Position numbers and translations under genes: made by a program. Under the pieces are notes generated by a model that was given only the letters and a program-made list of their open reading frames with translations, ran no database searches and was not told the origin of the DNA. Positions 18,227 to 26,560 of a DNA stretch of 64,000 bases are shown here, one piece after another; the first letter of the stretch is position 1, and the number at the start of each line of letters is the position of its first letter. The stretch spans positions 29,777 through 93,776 of the forward strand of contig NZ_KQ948941.1 of the NCBI RefSeq assembly GCF_001514235.1. Reading direction: 5' to 3'. The DNA comes from Streptomyces caeruleatus. Its GTDB lineage: Bacteria > Actinomycetota > Actinomycetes > Streptomycetales > Streptomycetaceae.

Positions 18227-19876
18227 TCAGCGCACGAACACCCCTGCCGTACTCGCCAGATCCAGGAAGTACTGCGGCGCGACCCCCAGCACCAGCGTCA
18301 CCGCCACGCCGACCCCGATCGCCGTCATCGTCAGTGGCGACGGAACGGCGACCGTGGGCCCCTCGGGCCGCGGCTCACTGAAGAACATGAGCACGATGAC
18401 ACGGATGTAGAAGAACGCCGCAATCGCCGACGAGATCACACCGACCACGACCAACGGGGCCGCCCCGCCCTCCGCCGCCGCCTTGAACACGGCGAACTTC
18501 CCGGCGAAGCCGGAGGTCAGCGGGATACCGGCGAAGGCCAGCAGGAACACCGCGAACACGGCCGCGACCAGCGGCGAACGACGGCCCAGACCCGCCCAGT
18601 TGGACAGGTGCGTGGCCTCGCCGCCGGCGTCCCGCACCAGCGTCACCACCGCGAACGCCCCGATCGTCACGAACGAGTACGCGGCCAGGTAGAAGAGGAC
18701 GGACGACACCCCGTCCGGCGTGGTCGCGATGACACCCGCGAGGATGAACCCGGCGTGCGCGATCGACGAGTACGCCAGCAGTCGCTTGATGTCGGTCTGC
18801 GTGATCGCGACGATCGCACCGCCCAGCATGGTGACGATCACCACGCCCCACATGACCGGCCGCCAGTCCCAGCGCAGGCCCGGCAGCACGACGTACAGAA
18901 TCCGCAGCAGCGCACCGAACGCCGCCACCTTCGTCGCCGCCGCCATGAACCCGGTCACCGGCGTCGGAGCGCCCTGGTAGACGTCCGGCGTCCACATGTG
19001 GAACGGGACAGCGCCCACCTTGAACAGCAGCCCCATCACGATCATCGCGGCGCCGACCAGCAGCAACGCGTCGTTGCCCATCGTGTCCGCGAGCGCCGGA
19101 GTGACCTCCGGGACCGTACCGTCGACGACCTGCGCGATCGTCACGTACGACACCGAGCCCGCGTAGCCGTACAGCAGCGCGATACCGAACAGCGTGAACG
19201 CGGAGGCGAACGCACCGAGCAGGAAGTACTTGACCGCGGCCTCCTGCGACATCAGCCGCTTGCGGCGGGCCAGCGCGCACATCAGGTACAGCGGGAGCGA
19301 GAGGACTTCCAGGGCGATGAACAGTGTCAGCAGATCGTTGGCCGCCGGGAAGACCAGCATGCCGGCGACCGCGAACAGCAGCAGCGGGAACACCTCGGTG
19401 GTGGTGAACCCGGCCTTGACCGCGGCCTTCTCGCTGTCGCTGCCCGGCACGGACGCGGCCTGCGCGGCGAAGGAGTCGACCCGGTTGCCGTGTGCCGCCG
19501 GGTCGAGCCGTCGTTCGGCGAAGGTGAACAGGCCGACCAGGGCGGCCAGCAGGATCGTGCCCTGGAGGAACAGAGCCGGCCCGTCGACGGCGATGGCACC
19601 CATCGCGGCGATGCCCGCCTTGGTCGTGGCGTATCCGCCGGCGGCGAGCGCCACGACCGCGGCGAAGGCCGCGACGAGGGCCACGACGGAGACGAACACC
19701 TGCGCGTAGTAACGAGCCTTGCGCGGGACGACAGCCTCGATCAGCACCCCGACGACCGCCGCACCGACGATGATCAGGGTGGGCGAGAGCTGTCCGTACT
19801 CGATCTTCGGCGCGCCGATCTTCGGGATCGGGTCGGCCGCGATTGTCCACAGGCTGTGGACGGCTGATGCGCTCAC
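18227..19876 (-). CDS. nuoN: NADH-quinone oxidoreductase subunit N
   Basis: A proton-pumping antiporter-like membrane subunit of complex I, 549 residues with about 14 helices. Signature stretches: LTLFIALEVLSLPLYLMCA (helix 5 Glu), LFKVGAVPFHMWTPDVYQGAP with the helix 7 Lys, and TDIKRLLAYSSIAHAGFILAG. The GTG start at 19876 overlaps the nuoM stop by 4 bp. Last gene of the 14-gene operon, followed by a strong hairpin. Two small Ala-rich loops lengthen the N-terminal third relative to E. coli NuoN. Confidence 0.96.
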   Translation of the reverse strand: MSASAVHSLWTIAADPIPKIGAPKIEYGQLSPTLIIVGAAVVGVLIEAVVPRKARYYAQVFVSVVALVAAFAAVVALAAGGYATTKAGIAAMGAIAVDGPALFLQGTILLAALVGLFTFAERRLDPAAHGNRVDSFAAQAASVPGSDSEKAAVKAGFTTTEVFPLLLFAVAGMLVFPAANDLLTLFIALEVLSLPLYLMCALARRKRLMSQEAAVKYFLLGAFASAFTLFGIALLYGYAGSVSYVTIAQVVDGTVPEVTPALADTMGNDALLLVGAAMIVMGLLFKVGAVPFHMWTPDVYQGAPTPVTGFMAAATKVAAFGALLRILYVVLPGLRWDWRPVMWGVVIVTMLGGAIVAITQTDIKRLLAYSSIAHAGFILAGVIATTPDGVSSVLFYLAAYSFVTIGAFAVVTLVRDAGGEATHLSNWAGLGRRSPLVAAVFAVFLLAFAGIPLTSGFAGKFAVFKAAAEGGAAPLVVVGVISSAIAAFFYIRVIVLMFFSEPRPEGPTVAVPSPLTMTAIGVGVAVTLVLGVAPQYFLDLASTAGVFVR

Positions 19877-21444
19877 TTGGCCGCCTCCACCTCGGGCTGG
19901 GGGTCCTTCTTCTGTACGTCGGACATGGTCTGCTTGACCGCCGGGTTGACGATGTCCGTGACGGGCTTCGGGTAGACGCCCAGGAAGATCAGCAATGCGA
20001 CCAGCGGAGCGACGACCACGAGCTCGCGCACCCTGAGGTCGGGCATCGCCGAGACCTCCGGCTTCACGGGGCCCGTCATCGTCCGCTGGTAGAGGACGAG
20101 GGTGTAGAGCGCGGCGAGCACGATGCCGAACGTGGCGATGATGCCGATCACCGGGTAGCGCGTGAACGTGCCGACCAGGACCAGGAACTCACTCACGAAC
20201 GGCGCCAGTCCGGGCAGCGACAGGGTCGCCAGACCGCCGATCAGGAAGGTGCTGGCGAGCACCGGGGCGACCTTCTGCACACCGCCGTAGTCGGCGATGA
20301 GCCGCGAGCCGCGCCGGGAGATCAGGAAGCCTGCCACCAGCATCAACGCGGCTGTCGAGATGCCGTGGTTGACCATGTAGAGCGTCGCGCCGGACTGGCC
20401 CTGGCTGGTCATCGCGAAGATGCCCATGATGATGAAGCCGAAGTGCGAGATCGACGCGTACGCGATCAGGCGCTTCATGTCCCGCTGGCCGACCGCGAGC
20501 AGCGCCCCGTAGATGATGCTGATCAGCGCCAGTACGAGGATGGCGGGCGTCGCCCACTTGCTGGCCTCCGGGAACAGCTGGAGGCAGAAGCGGAGCATCG
20601 CGAAGGTGCCCACCTTGTCGACGACCGCGGTGATGAGGACGGCGACCGGTGCGGTGGCCTCCCCCATCGCGTTGGGCAGCCAGGTGTGCAGCGGCCACAG
20701 CGGTGCCTTCACGGCGAAGGCGAAGAAGAAGCCGAGGAACAGCCAGCGTTCGGTGTTCGTCGCCATGTCGAGCGTGCCGTTGGCGCGGGCCTCGGCGATC
20801 TCCTGAAGGCTGAAGTTCCCGGCGACCACATACAGGCCGATCACCGCGGCCAGCATGATCAGACCGCCGACCAGGTTGTAGAGCAGGAACTTCACGGCGG
20901 CGTACGAGCGTTGGGTCGACGCCACCTTCTCGCCGTGCTCGTGGGCACGGTCCCCGAAGCCGCCGATGAGGAAGTACATCGGGATGAGCATGGCTTCGAA
21001 GAAGATGTAGAAGAGAAAGACGTCGGTGGCCTCGAAAGAGAGGATCACCATCGCCTCGACGGCCAGGATCAGGGCGAAGAAGCCCTGCGTGGGCCGCCAG
21101 CGCGAACTGCCGGTCTCCAGCGGGTCGGCGTCGTGCCAGCCCGCGAGGATGATGAACGGGATCAGCAGCGCCGTCAGCGCGATCAGCGCCACGGCGATGC
21201 CGTCCACGCCGAGTTCGTAGCGGACGCCGAAGTCGGCGATCCAGGCGTGTGACTCGGTGAGCTGGTAGCGGTCGCCGTCCGGGTCGAAGCGGACCAGGAC
21301 GGTGATCGCGAGGGCGAGGGTGGCGAGCGAGACGAGCAGCGCCAGCCACTTGGCGGCGGTGCGCCGAGCGGCCGGTACGGCGGCCGTGGCGACCGCCCCG
21401 ATCGCCGGGAGCGCCGCCGTGGCTGTCAGCAGAGGAAAGGACAT
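19873..21444 (-). CDS. nuoM: NADH-quinone oxidoreductase subunit M
   Basis: A proton-pumping antiporter-like subunit of complex I, 523 residues, starting at ATG 21444 (MSFPLLTATAALP), 5 bp after the nuoL stop. Landmarks: FFEAMLIPMYFLIGGFG (helix 5 Glu), VKAPLWPLHTWLPNAMGEA (helix 7 Lys and broken-helix motif), and RDMKRLIAYASISHFGFI (Lys of helix 8). The C-terminus ends in a polar tail (KKDPQPEVEAAK). A longer open frame extends upstream through nuoL in another frame but is not coding. Confidence 0.96.
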   Translation of the reverse strand: MSFPLLTATAALPAIGAVATAAVPAARRTAAKWLALLVSLATLALAITVLVRFDPDGDRYQLTESHAWIADFGVRYELGVDGIAVALIALTALLIPFIILAGWHDADPLETGSSRWRPTQGFFALILAVEAMVILSFEATDVFLFYIFFEAMLIPMYFLIGGFGDRAHEHGEKVASTQRSYAAVKFLLYNLVGGLIMLAAVIGLYVVAGNFSLQEIAEARANGTLDMATNTERWLFLGFFFAFAVKAPLWPLHTWLPNAMGEATAPVAVLITAVVDKVGTFAMLRFCLQLFPEASKWATPAILVLALISIIYGALLAVGQRDMKRLIAYASISHFGFIIMGIFAMTSQGQSGATLYMVNHGISTAALMLVAGFLISRRGSRLIADYGGVQKVAPVLASTFLIGGLATLSLPGLAPFVSEFLVLVGTFTRYPVIGIIATFGIVLAALYTLVLYQRTMTGPVKPEVSAMPDLRVRELVVVAPLVALLIFLGVYPKPVTDIVNPAVKQTMSDVQKKDPQPEVEAAK

Positions 21445-21449
21445 CGGTA

Positions 21450-23414
21450 TCAGACCGCCCTCATCAGCAGGGTCGCGGCGATGAGGATCGCCGCACCGCC
21501 GAACATCGAGACCGCGTACGACCGCGCGAAGCCGTTCTGAAGCCTGCGCATCCGTCCGGACAGACCGCCGACCGAGGCCGCCGTGCCGTTGACGACGCCG
21601 TCGACCAGGGTGTGGTCGACGTACACCAGAGAACGCGTGAGGTGCTCTCCACCGCGTACGAGAACGACGTGGTTGAAGTCGTCCTGGTACAGGTCGCGCC
21701 GGGCGGCCCGGGTGAGCAGCGACCCGCGCGGGGCGACGGCGGGGACCGGGCGGCGGCCGTACTGGGCGTAGGCGATGGCGACGCCGATGATCATGCACGC
21801 CACGGTCGCGCCGGTGACCGCTGCCGCGCCGATCGGGGGGTGCCCGTGGGAGTGCCCGGTGATGGGCTCGAGCCAGTGCACGAAGCGGTCGCCGATGCTG
21901 AAGAACGCACCGCCTGCGACCGATCCGACGGCCAGCACGATCATGGGGATCGTCATGACCTTGGGCGACTCGTGCGGGTGCGGCTCCGCGTGCTCGCCGT
22001 GCGTCTCGGCGGCGGGCTCCACGCTGGGTTCGGCCGGTGACGCCGTCTTCGTGTGCCGCCAGCGCTCCTCGCCGAAGAACGTCATCAGCATCACGCGCGT
22101 CATGTAGAACGCCGTGATGGCCGCGCCCAACAGCGCGCAGCCGCCGAGGATCCAGCCCTCGGTGCCGCCCTTGGCGAACGCCGCCTCGATGATCTTGTCC
22201 TTGGAGAAGAAGCCGGACAGGCCCGGGAAGCCGATGATCGCGAGGTAGCCGAGGCCGAACGTCACGAAGGTGACCGGCATGTACTTGCGCAGGCCGCCGT
22301 ACTTGCGCATGTCGACCTCGTCGTTCATGCCGTGCATGACCGAACCGGCGCCGAGGAACAGCCCGGCCTTGAAGAAGCCGTGCGTCACCAGGTGCATGAT
22401 CGCGAAGACGTAGCCGATGGGGCCGAGGCCGGCGGCGAGGACCATGTAGCCGATCTGCGACATGGTCGAGCCGGCCAGCGCCTTCTTGATGTCGTCCTTC
22501 GCGCAACCGACGATCGCACCGAAGAGGAGCGTTACGGCGCCGACAATGGTGACGACCAGCTGCGCGTCGGGCGCTGCGTTGAAGATGGCGCCGGAGCGGA
22601 CGATCAGGTAGACGCCCGCGGTCACCATCGTCGCGGCGTGGATGAGGGCCGAGACCGGGGTCGGGCCCTCCATCGCGTCCCCGAGCCAGGACTGGAGCGG
22701 CACCTGAGCGGACTTGCCGCACGCGGCGAGCAGCAGCATCAGGCCGATCGCCGTGAGCCTGCCCTCGCTCGCGTCACCAACCAGGCCGGGCTCCCCCTCC
22801 CCGCCGAGCACCGGCCCGAAGGCGAAGGTGCCGAACCAGAGGAACATCATCATGATCGCGATCGACAGGCCCATGTCGCCGACGCGGTTGACCAGGAAGG
22901 CCTTCTTCGCGGCGGTGGCGGCGCTGGGCTTGTGCTGCCAGAAGCCGATCAGCAGGTAGGAGGCGAGACCGACGCCTTCCCAGCCGACGTACAGAAGCAG
23001 GTAGTTGTCGGCGAGGACGAGCAGCAGCATCGCCGCGAGGAACAGGTTCAGATAGCCGAAGAAGCGGCGGCGCCGCTCGTCGTGCTCCATGTACCCGACC
23101 GAGTACAGATGGATCAGCGAGCCGACGCCGGTGATCAGCAGCACGAACGTCATCGACAGCTGGTCCAGGCGGAAGGCGATGTCCGCCTGGAAGCCCTCGA
23201 CCGGGATCCAGCTGAACAGGTGGCTCGTCAGGGTCCGGTCCTCGGCGCTCCTGCCGAGCAGGTCGGCGAAGAGGACGACGCCGAACACGAAGGAGACGGC
23301 GGCGAGGGCGGTGCCGATCCAGTGGCCGACGCGGTCGAGGCGCCGGCCACCGCACAGCAGTACGGCCGCTCCGAGCAATGGCGCCGCGATCAGCAGCGCA
23401 ATCAGGTTCTCCAC
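21450..23414 (-). CDS. nuoL: NADH-quinone oxidoreductase subunit L
   Basis: The largest proton-pumping subunit of complex I, 654 residues, GTG start at 23414 (MENLIALLIAAPLLG). Landmarks: LLYVGWEGVGLASYLLIGFW (helix 5), LIHAATMVTAGVYLIVRS (helix 7-8 region), DDIKKALAGSTMSQIGYM, HLVTHGFFKAGLFLGAGSV, and KDKIIEAAF leading into the lateral helix region. A His/Glu-rich loop (THGEHAEPHPHESP, about residue 475) precedes the long C-terminal amphipathic helix and could bind metal, although such loops vary freely. It begins 15 bp after nuoK and ends 5 bp before nuoM. Confidence 0.96.
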   Translation of the reverse strand: MENLIALLIAAPLLGAAVLLCGGRRLDRVGHWIGTALAAVSFVFGVVLFADLLGRSAEDRTLTSHLFSWIPVEGFQADIAFRLDQLSMTFVLLITGVGSLIHLYSVGYMEHDERRRRFFGYLNLFLAAMLLLVLADNYLLLYVGWEGVGLASYLLIGFWQHKPSAATAAKKAFLVNRVGDMGLSIAIMMMFLWFGTFAFGPVLGGEGEPGLVGDASEGRLTAIGLMLLLAACGKSAQVPLQSWLGDAMEGPTPVSALIHAATMVTAGVYLIVRSGAIFNAAPDAQLVVTIVGAVTLLFGAIVGCAKDDIKKALAGSTMSQIGYMVLAAGLGPIGYVFAIMHLVTHGFFKAGLFLGAGSVMHGMNDEVDMRKYGGLRKYMPVTFVTFGLGYLAIIGFPGLSGFFSKDKIIEAAFAKGGTEGWILGGCALLGAAITAFYMTRVMLMTFFGEERWRHTKTASPAEPSVEPAAETHGEHAEPHPHESPKVMTIPMIVLAVGSVAGGAFFSIGDRFVHWLEPITGHSHGHPPIGAAAVTGATVACMIIGVAIAYAQYGRRPVPAVAPRGSLLTRAARRDLYQDDFNHVVLVRGGEHLTRSLVYVDHTLVDGVVNGTAASVGGLSGRMRRLQNGFARSYAVSMFGGAAILIAATLLMRAV

Positions 23415-23429
23415 GATTCTTCCGACCCC

Positions 23430-23729
23430 TTAGAGCTTCATCAGGCTGGCGTCGTCGACCGAGGCCGAGTGGCGGGAACGGAACAGCGACACGATGATCG
23501 CGAGCCCGACGACGACCTCGGCGGCGGCGACGACCATCGTGAAGAAGGCGATGATCTGGCCGTCGAGGTTGCCGTGCATCCGGGAGAAGGCGACGAGCGT
23601 GAGGTTGCAGGCGTTCAGCATGAGCTCGATGCACATGAAGACGACGATCGCGTTGCGCCTGATCAGCACGCCGGTGGCGCCGATCGTGAACAACAGGGCG
23701 GCGAGGTAGAGGTAGTTGACCGGGTTCAC
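23430..23729 (-). CDS. nuoK: NADH-quinone oxidoreductase subunit K
   Basis: A three-helix membrane subunit of complex I, 99 residues, the standard length. The conserved buried Glu residues are in FMCIELMLNACNL (helix 2) and AAAEVVVGLAII (helix 3). It overlaps the nuoJ stop by 4 bp. MNPVNYLYLAALLF is the typical start. Confidence 0.96.
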   Translation of the reverse strand: MNPVNYLYLAALLFTIGATGVLIRRNAIVVFMCIELMLNACNLTLVAFSRMHGNLDGQIIAFFTMVVAAAEVVVGLAIIVSLFRSRHSASVDDASLMKL

Positions 23730-24568
23730 TTGGACGCCTCCTCGGGCCGCTTGAAGGTCGCCGGCTCGATCGCGGTCCGCTCCAGCCGCTCCTCCGCGCG
23801 CTGCTCCAGGGCCCGCAGGTCGTTCAGCGCCTCGGTGGACACGTCACGGATCTGGCCCCGCTCGCGCAGCGTCTTGCTGACCGTGAGGTCGGACGGCGTG
23901 CCGTCGGGCAGCAGGCCCGCGATGTCGACCGCGTTGTGCCGGGCGTACACGCCGGGCGCGGGCAGCGGCGGGACGTGCTTGCCTTCGCGGACGCGCTGCT
24001 CGGACAGCTCGCGCTGGGTCTTGGCGCGCTCGGTGCGCTCGCGGTGCGTGAGCACCATGGCGCCGACGGCGGCCGTGATCAGCAGGGCGCCGGTGATCTC
24101 GAAGGCGAAGACGTACTTGGTGAAGATGAGCGCCGCGAGGCCCTCCACATTGCCGTTCGCGTTCGCCTGGGCCAGGCCGTTGAACTCCGTGATGGAGGCG
24201 TTGCCGATGCCCGCGATCAGCAGGATGCCGAAGCCGAGCCCGCAGAGAAGGGCCAGCCAGCGCTGGCCCTTGATGGTCTCCTTCAGGGAGTCCGCGGCCG
24301 TGACGCCGACCAGCATCACCACGAACAGGAACAGCATCATGATCGCGCCGGTGTAGACGACGATCTGCACGATGCCCAGGAAGTAGGCACCGTTGGCGAG
24401 GTAGAAGACCGCCAGGATGATCATGGTCCCGGCGAGACAGAGCGCGCTGTGCACGGCCTTCTTCATGAAGACGGTGCACAGGGCGCCGATGACGGCGACG
24501 GTGCCGAGGATCCAGAACTGGACGGCCTCGCCGGTGGAGGTGGAGTAGGCGGCGAGCTGCTCGGTCAT
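23726..24568 (-). CDS. nuoJ: NADH-quinone oxidoreductase subunit J
   Basis: A membrane subunit of complex I, 280 residues. Five helices occupy the first 190 or so residues, with the conserved VVYTGAIMMLFLFVVMLVG helix 3 that forms the pi-bulge near the quinone channel. The remaining 90 residues are a charged cytoplasmic tail (ALEQRAEERLERTA), an extension relative to E. coli NuoJ (about 184 residues), apparently usual in actinomycetes. It overlaps nuoI upstream and nuoK downstream by 4 bp each. Confidence 0.95.
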   Translation of the reverse strand: MTEQLAAYSTSTGEAVQFWILGTVAVIGALCTVFMKKAVHSALCLAGTMIILAVFYLANGAYFLGIVQIVVYTGAIMMLFLFVVMLVGVTAADSLKETIKGQRWLALLCGLGFGILLIAGIGNASITEFNGLAQANANGNVEGLAALIFTKYVFAFEITGALLITAAVGAMVLTHRERTERAKTQRELSEQRVREGKHVPPLPAPGVYARHNAVDIAGLLPDGTPSDLTVSKTLRERGQIRDVSTEALNDLRALEQRAEERLERTAIEPATFKRPEEASK

Positions 24569-25206
24569 CGGCCGATCACCTTCTCGGACGCTGGTTCGTC
24601 CTTGCCGAAGGTGGTGGCGGCCTCCTGCGGGATTTCACCCTTGGAGAGCGCGACCTGCTGGGTCGTGCCCGGCGCGGCCTCCGTCACCAGACCCCGGTAG
24701 TAGTCCTGTTCGTCGGTCCCCGGGTAGATGGCGTGGGGACTGTCGACCATGCCGTCTTCCAGACCGGCGAGCAGCTGCTCCTTGGTGTAGATGAGGTTGG
24801 CGCGGCTGGAGTCCGCAAGCTCGAACTCGTTGGTCATCGTGAGCGCGCGCGTGGGGCACGCCTCGATGCACAGGCCGCACAGGATGCAGCGGGCGTAGTT
24901 GATCTGGTAGACGCGGCCGTACCGCTCGCCCGGCGAGTAGCGCTCCTCGTCGGTGTTGTCGGCGCCCTCCACATAGATGGCGTCGGCGGGGCAGGCCCAG
25001 GCGCACAGCTCACAGCCGACGCACTTCTCCAGGCCGTCCGGATGGCGGTTGAGCTGGTGCCGTCCGTGGAAACGCGGAGCGGTGGTCTTCTGCTGTTCCG
25101 GGTACTGCTCGGTCAGCCGCTTCTTGAACATGGCCTTGAAGGTCACGCCGAAGCCGGCCACGGGGTTCTGGAAACCGGGCTTGGTCTCCTTGGGCTCCTC
25201 AGCCAT
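24565..25206 (-). CDS. nuoI: NADH-quinone oxidoreductase subunit I (2 x 4Fe-4S)
   Basis: A peripheral-arm ferredoxin subunit passing electrons from NuoG to NuoB, 213 residues. Two cluster motifs: CVGCELCAWACPADAI (about residue 58) and CILCGLCIEACPTRAL (about residue 105), ligands of N6a and N6b. The start is ATG 25206 (MAEEPKETKPG) behind aaaggaggc; a further upstream in-frame start is not conserved and lies inside nuoH. It overlaps the nuoH end by 8 bp. The C-terminal 60 residues after the clusters are an actinobacterial extension. Confidence 0.96.
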   Translation of the reverse strand: MAEEPKETKPGFQNPVAGFGVTFKAMFKKRLTEQYPEQQKTTAPRFHGRHQLNRHPDGLEKCVGCELCAWACPADAIYVEGADNTDEERYSPGERYGRVYQINYARCILCGLCIEACPTRALTMTNEFELADSSRANLIYTKEQLLAGLEDGMVDSPHAIYPGTDEQDYYRGLVTEAAPGTTQQVALSKGEIPQEAATTFGKDEPASEKVIGR

Positions 25207-26560
25207 CGGACGCCTCCTTTCCATCCAGAGATCCGTCACTCTGAGTATCGGGCCCACCACTGACAATCAGCTCCCGCTCACGGCGCGAGCGGCGCCGCGG
25301 CACCGGCGGAAGCTCCTGTCCGGGCAGGGGCGGTACGGGGAATCCGCCCGCCATCGCGTCGAACGCGGGCTCCTCGGCGGGATGCGAGGCCGCCTTCGCC
25401 CGCTCACGGAACATGTCCGCGATGAAGGAGAGGAGCAGCAACGCGATGACGCCGCCGGCGACGTAGAGCACGATGTCGGCGAAGTCGTAGTTCTCGTTCC
25501 GGAGGGTCCGCACGGTCGCGACGAGCATCAGCCAGACGACGGAGACCGGGATGAGGACCTTCCAGCCCAGCTTCATCAGCTGGTCGTAGCGGACGCGAGG
25601 CAGCGTGCCGCGCAGCCAGATGAAGAAGAAGAGCAGCAGCTGGACCTTGATCACGAACCAGAGCAGCGGCCACCAGCCGTGGTTCGCGCCCTCCCAGAAG
25701 GCGCTGATCGGGTACGGCGCCCGCCAGCCGCCCAGGAAGAGCGTCACGGAGACGGCCGAGACCGTCACCATGTTCACGTACTCGGCGAGCATGAACATCG
25801 CGAACTTGATCGACGAGTACTCGGTGTTGAACCCGCCGACCAGGTCGCCCTCGGACTCCGGCATGTCGAACGGGGCGCGGTTGGTCTCGCCGACCATCGT
25901 CACGATGTAGATCAGGAAGGACACCGGCAGCAGCACGATGTACCAGCGGTCCTGCTGCGCCTCGACGATCGCCGACGTCGACATCGACCCGGAGTAGAGG
26001 AACACCGAGGCGAACGCCGCGCCCATCGCGATCTCGTACGAGATCATCTGCGCGCAGGAACGCAGTCCGCCGAGCAGCGGATAGGTGGAGCCGGAACTCC
26101 AACCCGCGAGGACGATGCCGTAGATGCCGACCGAGGCGACCGCGAGGATGTAGAGCATCGCGATCGGCAGGTCGGTGAGCTGCATCGTGGTGCGCTGGCC
26201 GAAGATCGAGATCTCGTTGCCGGCCGGGCCGAAGGGGATCACCGCGATGGCCATGAAGGCCGGGATGGCCGCGACGATCGGCGCGAGGACGTAGACCACC
26301 TTGTCCGCGCGTTTGACGATGACGTCTTCCTTCAGCATCAGCTTGATGCCGTCGGCGAGCGACTGGAGCATGCCCCAGGGGCCGTGCCGGTTGGGGCCGA
26401 TGCGCAGCTGCATCCAGGCGACGACCTTGCGCTCCCAGACGATGGAGAACAGCACGGTCACCATCAGGAAGGCGAAGCAGAACACCGCCTTGATGACGAC
26501 CAGCCACCAGGGGTCGCGGCCGAACATCGAGAGGTCTTCAGCGGCGAGGAAAGGGCTCAT
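25199..26560 (-). CDS. nuoH: NADH-quinone oxidoreductase subunit H
   Basis: An eight-helix membrane subunit forming the quinone entry site, 453 residues from ATG 26560 (MSPFLAAEDLSMFG). Conserved parts: WMQLRIGPNRHGPWGMLQSL, ADGIKLMLKED, FDMPESEGDLVGGFNTEY (acidic loop at the quinone tunnel) and LRGTLPRVRYDQLMKLGWK. The last 80-90 residues form a polar Pro/Arg-rich tail (PPVPRRRSRREREL) absent from E. coli NuoH (about 325 residues). It overlaps nuoG by 4 bp. Confidence 0.95.
   Translation of the reverse strand: MSPFLAAEDLSMFGRDPWWLVVIKAVFCFAFLMVTVLFSIVWERKVVAWMQLRIGPNRHGPWGMLQSLADGIKLMLKEDVIVKRADKVVYVLAPIVAAIPAFMAIAVIPFGPAGNEISIFGQRTTMQLTDLPIAMLYILAVASVGIYGIVLAGWSSGSTYPLLGGLRSCAQMISYEIAMGAAFASVFLYSGSMSTSAIVEAQQDRWYIVLLPVSFLIYIVTMVGETNRAPFDMPESEGDLVGGFNTEYSSIKFAMFMLAEYVNMVTVSAVSVTLFLGGWRAPYPISAFWEGANHGWWPLLWFVIKVQLLLFFFIWLRGTLPRVRYDQLMKLGWKVLIPVSVVWLMLVATVRTLRNENYDFADIVLYVAGGVIALLLLSFIADMFRERAKAASHPAEEPAFDAMAGGFPVPPLPGQELPPVPRRRSRRERELIVSGGPDTQSDGSLDGKEASDG

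Noticed and set aside
16025..19867. 1280-residue plus-strand open frame opposite recQ and nuoN
   Set aside because: It lies antisense to two clearly conserved genes and has the Arg/Gly/His-rich composition of a high-GC shadow frame.
19873..22722. 949-residue open frame spanning nuoM and part of nuoL
   Set aside because: Only the part from 21444 is NuoM; the upstream part is the NuoL gene read in another frame, with Arg-rich shadow sequence.
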